Assembly (NCBI GenBank): GCA_003278345.1
Contig: QCFH01000010.1
Span: 1 to 56,456 of the forward strand
Source of the DNA: Prochlorococcus sp. AG-363-C02
GTDB taxonomy: Bacteria > Cyanobacteriota > Cyanobacteriia > PCC-6307 > Cyanobiaceae
DNA: 56,456 nucleotides
Reading direction: 5' to 3'
The position numbers and the translations under genes were made by a program. Under the pieces are notes generated by a model. The model made no database searches, was not told the origin of the DNA, and saw only the letters and a list, made by a program, of their open reading frames with translations. This document shows positions 29,512 through 40,318 of this stretch, one piece after another. Position 1 is the first letter of the stretch. Every line of letters starts with the position of its first letter.

Positions 29512-29733
29512 ATGAAAAATAATAGGAATTTATATCTTTCTTTTGCTGCTCCATGTTTAATTGGTATTGCAATGCTTGGCTTTTTATATCGTAATGGTAA
29601 TGACAGAGTCCAGTATTTGCCAGCTTTATTCACTGGCATAGGAATTGTAAGTTCAAGTTTTATAGGAAGAAATATGCGTAGGAAAAAATTATTGAATGAG
29701 CTTTTTAAGAGAAATAATGATGTAAATTCCTAA
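29512..29733 (+). CDS. Small two-helix membrane protein, function unknown
   Basis: The 73-residue product begins directly after the amidohydrolase stop codon, with no intervening base. It has two hydrophobic segments (LSFAAPCLIGIAMLGFLY, about 9-26, and LPALFTGIGIVSSSFIG, about 36-52) and a strongly basic C-terminal tail (RNMRRKKLLNELFKRNN), predicting cytoplasmic ends. I recognise no family. The strict adjacency and same strand make it a real, co-translated gene rather than a chance frame. Confidence 0.65.
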   Translation: MKNNRNLYLSFAAPCLIGIAMLGFLYRNGNDRVQYLPALFTGIGIVSSSFIGRNMRRKKLLNELFKRNNDVNS

Positions 29734-29785
29734 TTTGATTGCAAAGATAAAGTCCGTCTCATTGAAATTTAGCTAACTTAAAAAC

Positions 29786-29884
29786 ATCGCTAGGGGTGCC
29801 AGGAAGCATTTGCTTTTAGGCTGAGATCACACCCTCTGAACCTGATTCGGTTAATACCGGCGAAGGAAAGTGCAGGAGAGTGAT
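29786..29884 (+). promoter_or_regulatory. Thiamin pyrophosphate (THI-element) riboswitch
   Basis: The region upstream of thiC carries the TPP aptamer consensus: AGGGGTGCC at the 5' side, GGCTGAGATCACACCCTCTG, then ACCTGATTCGGTTAATACC and GCGAAGGAAAGTGC. Closing stem P1 can form between ATCGCT (29786-29791) and AGTGAT (29879-29884). TPP binding lowers expression of thiamin genes. No terminator hairpin is visible in the 48 bases between aptamer and ATG, so control is more likely at translation or by another mechanism. Confidence 0.95.
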
Positions 29885-29926
29885 CAAAGCTTGTCTTTAG
29901 AACCCTTGGTATTTCTATATCTTTAA

Positions 29927-31328
<1,402 letters not shown>

Positions 31329-31343
31329 ATTTAATTTGTTTAT

Positions 31344-33353
31344 TTAACCTATAAGATTATTAGCTTTGGCTAATACATTTTCAACCGTAAATCCAAATTT
31401 TTCCATACATGTACCTCCTGGAGCAGATGCACCAAAACTATTCATTGTAACGCTATCTCCATCAAGACCGATATATTTATGCCAACCAAAAGTTTCTGCA
31501 GCTTCTACAACTAAGCGCTTTCTAACATTTGAAGGTAATACTTCTTCTTTGTAAGAATCACTTTGTTCTTCAAAAAGTTCGACACATGGCATTGAAACAA
31601 CTCGTACTTTCTTACCTTTTTTAGTTAATTCTTTAGCTGCCTCGACACATAAATTTAGTTCACTTCCTGTTCCTATAAAAATAAGTTCTGGAGTACCTGA
31701 ACAATCTTCAAGTATATATCCACCTAAAGCAACTTTTTCTATTGAAGAATTAGCTTGGTTAGGCATCCCTTGTCTACTTAAACAAAGAGAACTGGGTCGG
31801 TTCCTATTAATTATTGCAAGCTTATAGGCTCCACTAGTTTCATTTCCATCTCCTGGTCTGAAGACAAGCATATTTGGCATTGCTCGAAGTGAAGGAATAG
31901 TTTCTATTGGTTGATGTGTAGGTCCATCTTCTCCTACACCAATTGAATCATGTGTGAGCACATAAATTACTCCTAGTTCACTCAAGGCTGATAGTCGCAT
32001 TGAGCCCCTCATATAATCGGCAAATACAAGGAATGTTCCTCCATATGGAATTAAACCACTATCGTGATAGGCAATCCCATTGAGAATCGCTGCCATAGCG
32101 TGTTCCCTTACTCCAAAATGGAGATATCTTTTTTCAGGGGTTTCAGGTTGAAAAGAACCAGTCTCTCCTTTGATATCGGTATAGTTTGAGTGAGTTAAAT
32201 CAGCTGAACCTCCAATTAGTTCAGGTAAATTTGGTCCAAGAGCTCCAAGACAAATTTGTGAATGCTTTCTGGTTGCTAATCCTTTGTCATCACTGGTATA
32301 TGTAGGTAAGTCTTTATCCCAGTTTTCAGGAAGCTCTCCTCTAAGAGCACGTTCAAATTCCTTTGATTCTTGAGGATATTTTTCTTTATAAATTTCAAGT
32401 TTCTTATTCCAATCATTTTCTAGTTGTGCGCCTTTATCAATAGCTTTCCTGAAATGGTCATAGGCTTCCTGCGGCACTTCAAATGGCCCGTAGGACCAGT
32501 TGAGTGATTGCCTTGTTAGATCTGCTTCTTCTTCGCCTAGAGGAGCACCATGAACCCCGGCTGTATCAGATTTATTTGGAGAGCCATATCCAATAGTTGT
32601 AGTTATTTTAATTATCGAAGGCTTATCAGTTGTTTCTTTAGCTGCTTTGATTGCCTTTGCTATTGCATTTACGTCAGTATTTCCATTTGGTACATGTTGA
32701 ACATGCCATCCATACGATTCGTACCTTTTTAATACATCTTCAGTAAAAGAAACATCGGTTCTGCCATCAATGGTGATGTGATTATCATCATAAAGGGCAA
32801 TTAATTTTCCTAGCTTTAAGTGACCTGCAAGAGAACAAGCTTCTGATGCAACGCCTTCTTGATTACATCCATCACCCATGATCACATATGTGAAGTGATC
32901 AACGATTTTTGAATCAGATTTGTTGAACTTAGCTGCTAAATGAGCTTCAGCTATCGCAAGTCCAACTGCATTAGAAATTCCTGCTCCTAAAGGCCCTGCT
33001 GTAACTTCCACTCCTGGAGTTTCAAATGTTTCTGGATGCCCTGGTGTTTTAGCTCCCCATTGTCTAAATTGCTTTATATCTTCAATTTTGACTGATTCAT
33101 ATCCGGTTAAATGCAAAAGTGCATATAAAAGCATGCATCCATGACCTGCTGAGAGTACAAAACGATCTCGATTAAACCATTTCGGGTTTTTTGGATTATG
33201 ACTAAGGAATTGGTCCCAAAGCGTATATCCCATAGGTGCGCAGCCCATTGGCAGACCTGGGTGACCACTATTAGATTTATTTACAGCATCAACTGCAAGC
33301 ATTCTGATGCTATTGATGCAAAGTGATTCAAGGGAAGCGGGCGCAGCGACCAT
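31344..33353 (-). CDS. tktA: Transketolase
   Basis: Transketolase moves two-carbon units between sugar phosphates in the Calvin cycle and pentose phosphate pathway. The 669-residue protein has the substrate/TPP motifs [19 protein letters not shown] (about 28-46), [16 protein letters not shown], the TPP site [22 protein letters not shown], and the C-terminal domain signature [19 protein letters not shown] (about 466-484). Length is normal for bacterial transketolases. It is the last gene of the leftward acpP-fabF-tkt block, 52 bases after fabF, and faces thiC across the palindrome. Confidence 0.97.
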   Translation of the reverse strand: MVAAPASLESLCINSIRMLAVDAVNKSNSGHPGLPMGCAPMGYTLWDQFLSHNPKNPKWFNRDRFVLSAGHGCMLLYALLHLTGYESVKIEDIKQFRQWGAKTPGHPETFETPGVEVTAGPLGAGISNAVGLAIAEAHLAAKFNKSDSKIVDHFTYVIMGDGCNQEGVASEACSLAGHLKLGKLIALYDDNHITIDGRTDVSFTEDVLKRYESYGWHVQHVPNGNTDVNAIAKAIKAAKETTDKPSIIKITTTIGYGSPNKSDTAGVHGAPLGEEEADLTRQSLNWSYGPFEVPQEAYDHFRKAIDKGAQLENDWNKKLEIYKEKYPQESKEFERALRGELPENWDKDLPTYTSDDKGLATRKHSQICLGALGPNLPELIGGSADLTHSNYTDIKGETGSFQPETPEKRYLHFGVREHAMAAILNGIAYHDSGLIPYGGTFLVFADYMRGSMRLSALSELGVIYVLTHDSIGVGEDGPTHQPIETIPSLRAMPNMLVFRPGDGNETSGAYKLAIINRNRPSSLCLSRQGMPNQANSSIEKVALGGYILEDCSGTPELIFIGTGSELNLCVEAAKELTKKGKKVRVVSMPCVELFEEQSDSYKEEVLPSNVRKRLVVEAAETFGWHKYIGLDGDSVTMNSFGASAPGGTCMEKFGFTVENVLAKANNLIG

Positions 33354-33405
33354 TTTAATAATTGATGATTAAAGGATTATGCCTGATGGAGTGTTTTTAG
33401 TGCGT

Positions 33406-34653
33406 TTAAGTCATGTTTCGGAAAGCCAGGCAAACATTATGCCCTCCGAAACCAAATGAATTAGACAATACAACACTTAATTTGCTTTCTCTAGCATTAT
33501 TTGGTACGTAATCCAAATCACAGTCAGGGTCTGGATTGGAATAATTAATAGTTGGTGGTACTACTCCGTGTTTGATAGAAAGTACACATGCTACGGCTTC
33601 GATGCCTCCTGAGCCTCCAAGGAGATGTCCTGTCATAGATTTTGTTGAACTTATTGGGATTTCATAGGCTCTGCTACTCAATGCGGTTTTGATTGCAGAA
33701 GTTTCATTGCGGTCATTAGCTGGTGTGCTTGTACCATGCGCATTAATGTAATCAATTTCTTGTAAATCAATCTTCCCATCTTTGATTGCCTCTTTAATTG
33801 CCAATGCTCCACCTATTCCTCCCGGAGAAGGTGCAGTGATGTGATGAGCATCACATGTTGCTCCATACCCAATTAGCTCTGCATAGATTTCTGCGTTTCG
33901 TTGCTGTGCATGATCAAGTGTTTCCAGGACTAGAACTCCAGAGCCTTCTCCAATTACAAAACCATCACGTTTTGCATCGAAGGGTCTGCTTGCAGAAGAA
34001 GGGTCATCATTACGAAAAGATAGAGCTTTTGCGCTTGCGAAACCTGCTACACCAAGAGGAGTGATGCTTGCCTCCGCTCCTCCACATATCATTGCATCAG
34101 CTTTTCCAAGTTGAAGAAGCCTGAATGAATCACCAATTGCATTGGATCCTGCAGCGCATGCGGTTGCAATTGCTGAACTTGGGCCTTTTGCTCCAAGAGC
34201 AATTGCTGTAAGTCCTGTTGCCATGTTGGGTATCATCATGGGAACAGTAAATGGACTAACTCTTCCAGGTCCTTTGATGTTGAGCACCTGTGCTTGAGTT
34301 TCCATTGTTAATAATCCGCCTACTCCAGACCCAATTATCACTCCAATACGTGGTGCATTAGTGTCATCAATTTTTAAGCCTGAATCTTTAATTGCTTCTT
34401 TTGCTGCGATAACCCCAAACTTTGAGAATCTATCCCACCTTTTCGATTCTTTTGGTTCTAATAAACCAGTTGGATCAAAATTGGAAACTTCCGCAGCAAA
34501 TCTGCAAGCATGTTGAGATGCATCAAATAAGGTAATTGCACCAACTCCATTAGAGCCAGACTGCAAGCCTTTTAGATATTGTTCGACGGTATTGCCAATA
34601 GGGGTAATAGCGCCGAGACCGGTTATTACAACTCGATGGAGTTTCTCCATCAT
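33406..34653 (-). CDS. fabF: 3-oxoacyl-[acyl-carrier-protein] synthase II
   Basis: FabF elongates acyl-ACP with malonyl-ACP in fatty-acid synthesis. The 415-residue protein has the catalytic triad: Cys in TACAAGSNAIGD (about 164-175), His in NAHGTSTPANDRNET (about 304-318), and His in KSMTGHLLGGSGGIEA (about 336-351). The N-terminal VVITGLGAITPIGN is typical. Two adjacent ATGs (34653, 34650) cannot be distinguished. It begins 7 bases after acpP and shares its transcript. Confidence 0.97.
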   Translation of the reverse strand: MMEKLHRVVITGLGAITPIGNTVEQYLKGLQSGSNGVGAITLFDASQHACRFAAEVSNFDPTGLLEPKESKRWDRFSKFGVIAAKEAIKDSGLKIDDTNAPRIGVIIGSGVGGLLTMETQAQVLNIKGPGRVSPFTVPMMIPNMATGLTAIALGAKGPSSAIATACAAGSNAIGDSFRLLQLGKADAMICGGAEASITPLGVAGFASAKALSFRNDDPSSASRPFDAKRDGFVIGEGSGVLVLETLDHAQQRNAEIYAELIGYGATCDAHHITAPSPGGIGGALAIKEAIKDGKIDLQEIDYINAHGTSTPANDRNETSAIKTALSSRAYEIPISSTKSMTGHLLGGSGGIEAVACVLSIKHGVVPPTINYSNPDPDCDLDYVPNNARESKLSVVLSNSFGFGGHNVCLAFRNMT

Positions 34654-34660
34654 TAAAACC

Positions 34661-34903
34661 TCAGGATTGCTTTTCTTCTATGTATTTAACTGCATCCCCG
34701 ACTGTGGCTATGCCTTCTGCAGCTTCATCTGGGATTTCAATATCAAAAGCTTCCTCAAGAGCCATTACTAGTTCAACTGTGTCTAGAGAGTCTGCTCCTA
34801 AATCATTTTGAAAGTTTGAATCAGGTTTGATTTCGCCAGATTCAACACTAAGTTGCTCTGCAACAATAGAACGGACTTTTTCGAGAATTGCTTCCTGAGA
34901 CAT
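34661..34903 (-). CDS. acpP: Acyl carrier protein
   Basis: ACP carries growing acyl chains on a 4'-phosphopantetheine arm. The 80-residue acidic protein has the attachment serine in [17 protein letters not shown] (Ser about 39) and the four-helix pattern ([33 protein letters not shown]). It heads acpP-fabF-tkt. It is divergent from psaC with 133 bases between start codons. Confidence 0.97.
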   Translation of the reverse strand: MSQEAILEKVRSIVAEQLSVESGEIKPDSNFQNDLGADSLDTVELVMALEEAFDIEIPDEAAEGIATVGDAVKYIEEKQS

Positions 34904-35030
34904 AATTCTGAGTATTTGTTTCTATCCTACGAGAAATGGTCGCGAGTTAACAAGAGTGAAGCCAGATGCATGAATCTATTAATCTTGAACCAAATTGAGT
35001 AAAGTTTTTTACATCCATAGTTATCTATAG

Positions 35031-35282
<252 letters not shown>

Positions 35283-35359
35283 GATTTTTTGAACTAATTA
35301 GGTCTTGGGTTAGGTTGATTTCAGCCTAAAAAATCCAATTTAAGTTAATAATTTTATAT

Positions 35360-37264
35360 ATGTGTGGAATAGTAGCTTTAGTTGGATCTCGCGAGGCATC
35401 CCCAATCCTTTTAGAAAGTCTTAAAAAACTTGAATATAGAGGGTATGACTCTTCTGGATTAGCAACGGTAAGTATTGATGCAAATACTCAAAAGGGTTTT
35501 ATCTCTTGCAGAAAAGCTAAAGGTAAATTACAAAATCTTTTAAATTTAATTCAGCAAGATGCTTCTCCCGGTCATGTAGGAATCGGTCATACTCGCTGGG
35601 CTACTCATGGTAAGCCCGAGAAAAAAAATGCTCATCCGCATTTGGATACAAAAGGAAAAGTAGCAGTTGTTCAAAATGGAATTATTGAAAATCATTCTTT
35701 ATTGCGCTCTCAACTTGAGGCTAAAGGTATTAAATTTCGATCTGATACAGATACTGAAGTTATTCCACATTTAATTTCCGAAGAACTTTATAGATTAAAT
35801 AAAGAAGGACATGAGATAGGAGGTTTGCTTCTTCAGCTTGCTGTTCAAAAAGTTCTAGATGTATTGAAAGGTTCTTATGCTCTCGCAGTTATCTGGGATG
35901 AGATCCCTAATGTTTTAATTGTTGCTAAGAGTAAAGCACCTTTATTGATAGGTTTTGGAGAAGGAGAGTTCTTATGTGCAAGCGATACGCCTGCTTTTTC
36001 AGGGTTTACAAAAACCATTTTGCCTCTTGAAGATAAAGAGTTGGCACTAATTACACCTTTGGGAGTTGAAATATATGATTCATTTGGAAATAGGAAACTT
36101 AGGGCTCCCAAATTGATTAGTGGATATGAGAGTGATGCTGATAAAGGAAAATTTCGACATTTCATGCTTAAAGAAATATTTGAACAACCAGAAACTGCAG
36201 AATTGTGGCTTACCAGATATTTGCCTAATGGATTACCAATAGAATCTCCCGTAGCTTTTCCCTTTGAAAATTCTTTTTATGATTCTATTGAAGAAATTCA
36301 AATACTAGCCTGTGGAACTAGTCGTCATGCCTCAATGGTAGGAGCTTACCTTTTGGAACAATTTGCTGGCATTCCTGCAAAGGTTTTTTTTGCTAGTGAA
36401 TTTCGTTACGCCCCTCCTCCATTAGCTCCAAATGTTCTAACTATTGGTGTGACTCAATCAGGAGAAACAGCTGATACCCTTGCAGCATTAGCAATGGAGC
36501 ATGAACGACGTTCTGCATACAACAATAAAGACTTTGCATCTAGACAATTGGGGATCACTAATAGAGGAGAAAGCTCTTTGTCGCGTCAAATATCTCATGT
36601 AATTGACATAGGAGCAGGACTAGAAGTTGGAGTTGCAGCTACAAAAACTTTTTTAGGACAATTGCTAACTTTTTATGGTTTAGCAATAATGTTTGCATCA
36701 AGAAGGAATAGTAGAAGTTTGAAGGAAATTGCTGAATTATGTGATTTATTGAGATGCCTTCCTAAACAATTAGTTAATCTTATTTCCGAACACAATCTAT
36801 TAACTGAAAAATTATCGCATAAATTTTCATCTACTAAAGATGTAATTTTTATAGGTAGAGGAATTAACTATCCTATTGCTTTAGAAGCAGCATTAAAACT
36901 TAAAGAGATTAGCTATATTCATGCTCAGGGATATCCTGCAGGGGAACTAAAACATGGACCTATTGCGCTCTTGGATCAAACAGTTCCAGTTATTTCTATT
37001 GCGAACGAAGGAATAGTATTTGAAAAAGTTTTGAGCAATGCTCAGGAAGCAAAGGCTAGGGATGCTTGCTTAATTGGAATAGCACCAAAATTACCTGAAA
37101 CTGATATTTTTGATCATCTATTGCCTATCCCTAGAACAAGTGAATGGATTAGTCCATTATTGTCAGTAATACCATCTCAACTTTTGAGTTATCATATTGC
37201 TGCACGTCTAGGTCTTGATGTTGATCAGCCACGTAACTTAGCCAAGAGCGTTACTGTTGAGTAA
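35360..37264 (+). CDS. glmS: Glucosamine-fructose-6-phosphate aminotransferase
   Basis: GlmS makes glucosamine 6-phosphate from fructose 6-phosphate and glutamine, the first step to UDP-GlcNAc. The 634-residue protein has the N-terminal nucleophile Cys (MCGIVALVGSREA) and glutaminase residues GHTRWATHGKP (about 74-84). Two SIS sugar-isomerase domains follow (LACGTSRHASMVGAYLLEQF; IFIGRGINYPIALEAALKLKE) and the C-terminal lid DQPRNLAKSVTVE. No glmS ribozyme can fit, since only 77 bases separate it from psaC. An AT-only stem plus T run after the stop (37273-37297) is a weak terminator candidate. Confidence 0.97.
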   Translation: MCGIVALVGSREASPILLESLKKLEYRGYDSSGLATVSIDANTQKGFISCRKAKGKLQNLLNLIQQDASPGHVGIGHTRWATHGKPEKKNAHPHLDTKGKVAVVQNGIIENHSLLRSQLEAKGIKFRSDTDTEVIPHLISEELYRLNKEGHEIGGLLLQLAVQKVLDVLKGSYALAVIWDEIPNVLIVAKSKAPLLIGFGEGEFLCASDTPAFSGFTKTILPLEDKELALITPLGVEIYDSFGNRKLRAPKLISGYESDADKGKFRHFMLKEIFEQPETAELWLTRYLPNGLPIESPVAFPFENSFYDSIEEIQILACGTSRHASMVGAYLLEQFAGIPAKVFFASEFRYAPPPLAPNVLTIGVTQSGETADTLAALAMEHERRSAYNNKDFASRQLGITNRGESSLSRQISHVIDIGAGLEVGVAATKTFLGQLLTFYGLAIMFASRRNSRSLKEIAELCDLLRCLPKQLVNLISEHNLLTEKLSHKFSSTKDVIFIGRGINYPIALEAALKLKEISYIHAQGYPAGELKHGPIALLDQTVPVISIANEGIVFEKVLSNAQEAKARDACLIGIAPKLPETDIFDHLLPIPRTSEWISPLLSVIPSQLLSYHIAARLGLDVDQPRNLAKSVTVE

Positions 37265-37357
37265 GATCATATATTATATTTAGGCTATAATTTTTTTCAC
37301 ACTATTAATATATTAAATTGCTAAATATTCATTAATAAAATTAAATAAGTTGAGATT

Positions 37358-37888
37358 TTATAGTTCTAATAGTCCTGGAGGAGGAGAAATTATTAACCAC
37401 CCTTCATTAATATTTATTTCTGGAACAATTTCTTTAACAAATGGAATAAGTACTATCTTGCCTGTTGATAACTTTACTTCTAATAAATCATTTCCAGCAT
37501 GGTTTAGATTAGTAACTTTGCCAATTTCTGGTCCATCAATTGAAATGCGTATACTTAAACCTACTAAATCAAGTAAATGAAATTCGCCTTTTTTTAGATT
37601 TGGCCTATCTATTGAATTAACTAAAATTTTGTTGCCGATTAATAATTCTGCTTTTCTTCTATCGCTTGTCCCTTCAAAAGAAACTACATATATATTTTTA
37701 CCTGGTATTTTTCTTCCCTTAGTTAATTTTATTTTTTTAGGTGTTTCGTTTTTTGTTTGTATCCATCTATCACCAGGGGTAATAAATCTTTCAGGGAAAT
37801 CACTGCTAGGATTGACTCTTACTTCACCTCTCAGACCTTGAGCTGAAACTATTTTTCCAATGGTTAACCAAATAACTTTTTTACTCAT
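37358..37888 (-). CDS. rimM: Ribosome maturation factor RimM
   Basis: RimM binds S19 and helps fold the head of the 30S subunit. The 176-residue protein has the N-terminal beta-barrel start WLTIGKIVSAQGLRGEVRVNP (about 5-25), the EGTSDRRKAELLIGNKILV segment and the C-terminal PRC barrel (FHLLDLVGLSIRI, GKVTNLNHAGNDLLEV, LIPFVKEIVPEI). Length is normal. It lies downstream of rnc on the same strand, with an oppositely oriented NdhS-like gene between them. Confidence 0.94.
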   Translation of the reverse strand: MSKKVIWLTIGKIVSAQGLRGEVRVNPSSDFPERFITPGDRWIQTKNETPKKIKLTKGRKIPGKNIYVVSFEGTSDRRKAELLIGNKILVNSIDRPNLKKGEFHLLDLVGLSIRISIDGPEIGKVTNLNHAGNDLLEVKLSTGKIVLIPFVKEIVPEININEGWLIISPPPGLLEL

Positions 37889-37934
37889 GCTTTGATAAAT
37901 GCGAATTATTATGGAGATTCATTTGATTTAAATC

Positions 37935-38120
37935 GTGAATAAATCAGAAGGCATTATTTTGCCGGGATCATCTGTCATAGTAAAAAATCCTAATTCCATT
38001 TACAATGGATATAAAGGTTTTGTGCAAAGAATTACTGAAACTAAAGCTGCAGTTCTTTTTGAAGGTGGTAATTGGGACAAATTATTAACGATTCCTATAA
38101 AAGAGCTGGAATTAATTTAA
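37935..38120 (+). CDS. NdhS-like small SH3-fold protein (DUF3252 type)
   Basis: The 61-residue product matches, from memory, the short picocyanobacterial proteins annotated as NAD(P)H dehydrogenase assembly/NdhS-like: IILPGSSVIVKNPNSIYNGY (about 7-26), KGFVQRITETKAAVLFEGGN, WDKLLTIPIKELE. The pattern of short strands suggests an SH3-like barrel, as in NdhS and PsaE. The start is GTG at 37935, with an in-frame TAA just upstream. Its TAA overlaps the stop of convergent rnc as TTAA (38117-38120). A role in NDH-1 is likely but not proven by sequence alone. Confidence 0.7.
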   Translation: MNKSEGIILPGSSVIVKNPNSIYNGYKGFVQRITETKAAVLFEGGNWDKLLTIPIKELELI

Positions 38121-38866
38121 TTCTTAAAAGATTCCAAAGCATTCTTGGCTGCTTCTTTTTCAGCTTTTTTTCTAGAACTACCCCACCCTTCTCCTGCAAT
38201 TTTTTCTTGTAAAAATACTTTGCAGTAAAACCTTTGTGTATCCCCATGGAGTGTTGACACTTCTTTGATTTGATATACAGGCATTTTTAACCCCTTTCTT
38301 TGACTCCACTCTTGAAGTGCTGATTTTGAGTTTTGCTTGTATGGATCAGCAAGAACTTTGTTGCTTTCTATATTCCAAAAAGGCTCTAGCCAAATTTGGA
38401 TTGAATCTATTTGCTTTAGGCATTCATAAAGAGCACCTATAAAGGCTTCAGTAGCTTCTGCACAAATAGTTTGATTTGCAGCCTTATCATTTAATGCTTT
38501 AGGAGCTATTTGCATGGTTTCATTTATGGCAATGGCAGAACCAACTTTTGCAAGCCATTCATCACTTACTAGCTGTGCTCTTAAAGCAGATCTTTCACCA
38601 ACTTTTAATTTTGGAAAATGAGTCTGTATGTATTCCGATGCAACAAGCCTTAAAACTGCATCACCATGAAATTCTAATCTTTCATGATTAAGTGAAGAGT
38701 TTATTGAACTATGAGTAAGTGCTTCATTAAGTATTTTTAGGCACTTGTCTTCATCTGCTTTGATGATTTCTATATCTGAATTAGGAATTTTGATATTGAA
38801 TAGGAATGTATAGATTTTTTCAATTCTTTCTTTTGATATTGTTGTAGCTTTTTTTTCTTTAACCAT
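38117..38866 (-). CDS. rnc: Ribonuclease III
   Basis: RNase III cleaves double-stranded RNA, including rRNA precursors. The 249-residue protein has the catalytic signature HERLEFHGDAVLRLVASEYI (about 60-79; the usual Leu after EF is His here), the second acidic site CAEATEAFIGALYECL (about 128-143), and a C-terminal dsRNA-binding domain (KSALQEWSQRKGLKMPVYQI, GWGSSRKKAEKEAAKNALE). It lies 39 bases downstream of the RNase P RNA gene on the same strand. Confidence 0.95.
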   Translation of the reverse strand: MVKEKKATTISKERIEKIYTFLFNIKIPNSDIEIIKADEDKCLKILNEALTHSSINSSLNHERLEFHGDAVLRLVASEYIQTHFPKLKVGERSALRAQLVSDEWLAKVGSAIAINETMQIAPKALNDKAANQTICAEATEAFIGALYECLKQIDSIQIWLEPFWNIESNKVLADPYKQNSKSALQEWSQRKGLKMPVYQIKEVSTLHGDTQRFYCKVFLQEKIAGEGWGSSRKKAEKEAAKNALESFKN

Positions 38867-38905
38867 GGACCTTTATTAGATAAATTTGGTAACAGTAAAT
38901 TGAAA

Positions 38906-39296
38906 GAAAGCAGGACGTAAGCCGGGTTCTGTTCATTATCCAAAATTAATTGGATAATGGGTGATCATCTATCTGGGGCTGGTGTTTCCAACAGCCTCTA
39001 GCGGCCTTTAATTAGGCAGTAGGTAAAATGGTCAACCTAAAGCCTTTGCCTTGCACCCACCGGGGTTTACCAAGCCAGCACCTCTCGATACTGCTGGTGC
39101 GCTCTTACCGCACCTTTGCACCCTTGCCTGTGCTTTATTAGCCATCGGCGGTGTGTTTCTGTGGCACTATCCTCACGGTCACCCGCACTGGGTGTTACCC
39201 AGCAAGTTCGACCATTTGGGAGCCCGGACTTTCCTCAACCGAGAAATTATTGCGGAAATGCCATAAATCTCGATTGCGATCACCTCTCCTGCTTTC
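38906..39296 (-). ncRNA. rnpB: RNase P RNA (bacterial class A)
   Basis: RNase P RNA is the catalytic subunit that trims tRNA 5' ends. On the minus strand, stem P1 forms between GAAAGCAGGA at the 5' end (39296-39287) and TCCTGCTTTC at the 3' end (38915-38906). Conserved blocks are GAGGAAAGTCCGGGCTCCC near the 5' third, GGGTGCAAGGCAAAG in the middle, and ACAGAACCCGGCTTACG near the 3' end (P4 partner). The length is about 391 bases; exact ends may differ by several bases. It is divergent from tRNA-Arg and upstream of rnc. Confidence 0.93.
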
Positions 39297-39334
39297 AGAT
39301 TCCATAATGCCTTGAAGGGAGCAATCCTTCCAGT

Positions 39335-39408
<74 letters not shown>

Positions 39409-39480
39409 TCAAACTTTAAAGTTGCATAAGCTACATGTAGTGGGTGGGCAAAACCATCACTCTCTCGCTAGCGTGTATTT

Positions 39481-39786
39481 GTGATCAAAAATCAAATGGC
39501 ACAGCTCCATGATTTAAGGCTTCGTCTCTTGGTTCAACAAGAGAGTGAGCAAATTGCTAAATCACAACCAACAGATTTAGATCTTTCTGTAGTTCAGGCT
39601 AGATGCCTTTGTTGGCTTGCTCTTTTAGCCGAAGCACATGAGGATCAAGCAAGTGAGGCTGAGTCTAGAGTTGATACTGAGCAAGCAATGGGTTGGTTTG
39701 CAGATTCAATGAGATTGCGTGATGTTATAAATGTTGTAACAAGTATTGAGGTACCTCTTCCTGAAAGTTCAGATGAATCAGAGTAG
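39481..39786 (+). CDS. Conserved-type hypothetical protein, 101 residues
   Basis: The product is acidic and helical, with no signal peptide or membrane segment. Two Cys lie in VQARCLCWLALLAEAHE (about 38-54), then AMGWFADSMRLRDVINVV (about 69-86) and an acidic tail. The first start is GTG at 39481; the ATG at 39496 (MAQLHDLRLRLLVQQ) is equally plausible. I recall similar small proteins in other picocyanobacteria but no family name. It follows tRNA-Arg by 72 bases that contain a 10-base palindrome (CTACATGTAG, 39431-39440) and a possible hairpin. Confidence 0.65.
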   Translation: MIKNQMAQLHDLRLRLLVQQESEQIAKSQPTDLDLSVVQARCLCWLALLAEAHEDQASEAESRVDTEQAMGWFADSMRLRDVINVVTSIEVPLPESSDESE

Positions 39787-39863
39787 CTTTTAAAGATATT
39801 TTATTAGATTAAAGTTTTTAAGGGCCTATGTAATGCCATTATGGAGTCTGAGCTATTGGAATT

Positions 39864-40310
39864 ATGGTTCCAGAAGAGCCCTGCCAATGTGCTGACTGTC
39901 AAAGGTTCTATAAAGAACATGATCGTTTTGTTCGAGAATCTCCCACTCTTCGTGAACAGCAAGAGCTAAATTGGGCTGCTCTTCAGTCTTTTCGAACTCT
40001 TGCTGGAAGAGTTTTAGAGGATATTCAAAAGCAATATGGTTTAAAACTGAATGAAGATCAAACAGAAAAAAATTCTGAAATATCAAGCGATGAACTTCAT
40101 CAGGCATTGAATGATCTTGAAACTGTTAATGCTCATCTTTTCTCAATAGAAGTATTGATGGAAAAAATTTTTGATATCAAAGTTCCAGATAAGGTTGAAG
40201 AAAAATTTAAAGAATTAGCTGGAGAGCTTGCTCCTGATCCTTTAAATCCTGATAGATTAAGATTAAATAGACTGCTACATCAGACCCCTGATCTTCCAGA
40301 TAAGAATTAG
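39864..40310 (+). CDS. Conserved-type hypothetical protein with N-terminal CxC/CxxC cysteines
   Basis: The 148-residue product begins MVPEEPCQCADCQRFYKEHD, with Cys at 7, 9 and 12, a possible metal or disulfide site. A helical region follows (LRTLAGRVLEDIQKQ-like, then ALNDLETVNAHLFSIEVLME), and the C-terminus is Leu/Pro/Asp-rich (LAPDPLNPDRLRLNRLL). No domain is recognised. It lies 77 bases after the 101-residue gene on the same strand and converges on glgP with an 8-base gap. Confidence 0.65.
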   Translation: MVPEEPCQCADCQRFYKEHDRFVRESPTLREQQELNWAALQSFRTLAGRVLEDIQKQYGLKLNEDQTEKNSEISSDELHQALNDLETVNAHLFSIEVLMEKIFDIKVPDKVEEKFKELAGELAPDPLNPDRLRLNRLLHQTPDLPDKN

Positions 40311-40318
40311 AGTATCTA

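Noticed and set aside
35283-35359. glmS ribozyme
   Set aside because: The 76-base psaC-glmS gap is too short for the ribozyme core and lacks its conserved pseudoknot sequence. The ribozyme is also typical of Firmicutes.
37273-37297. Terminator after glmS
   Set aside because: ATTATA can pair with TATAAT before seven T, but the stem has only A-T pairs and would be very weak. TATAAT could equally be promoter-like, so I did not list it as a feature.
39051-39307. Several short frames on both strands over 39050-39410
   Set aside because: They fall in RNase P RNA and tRNA-Arg, which are structural RNAs and explain the open frames and higher GC.
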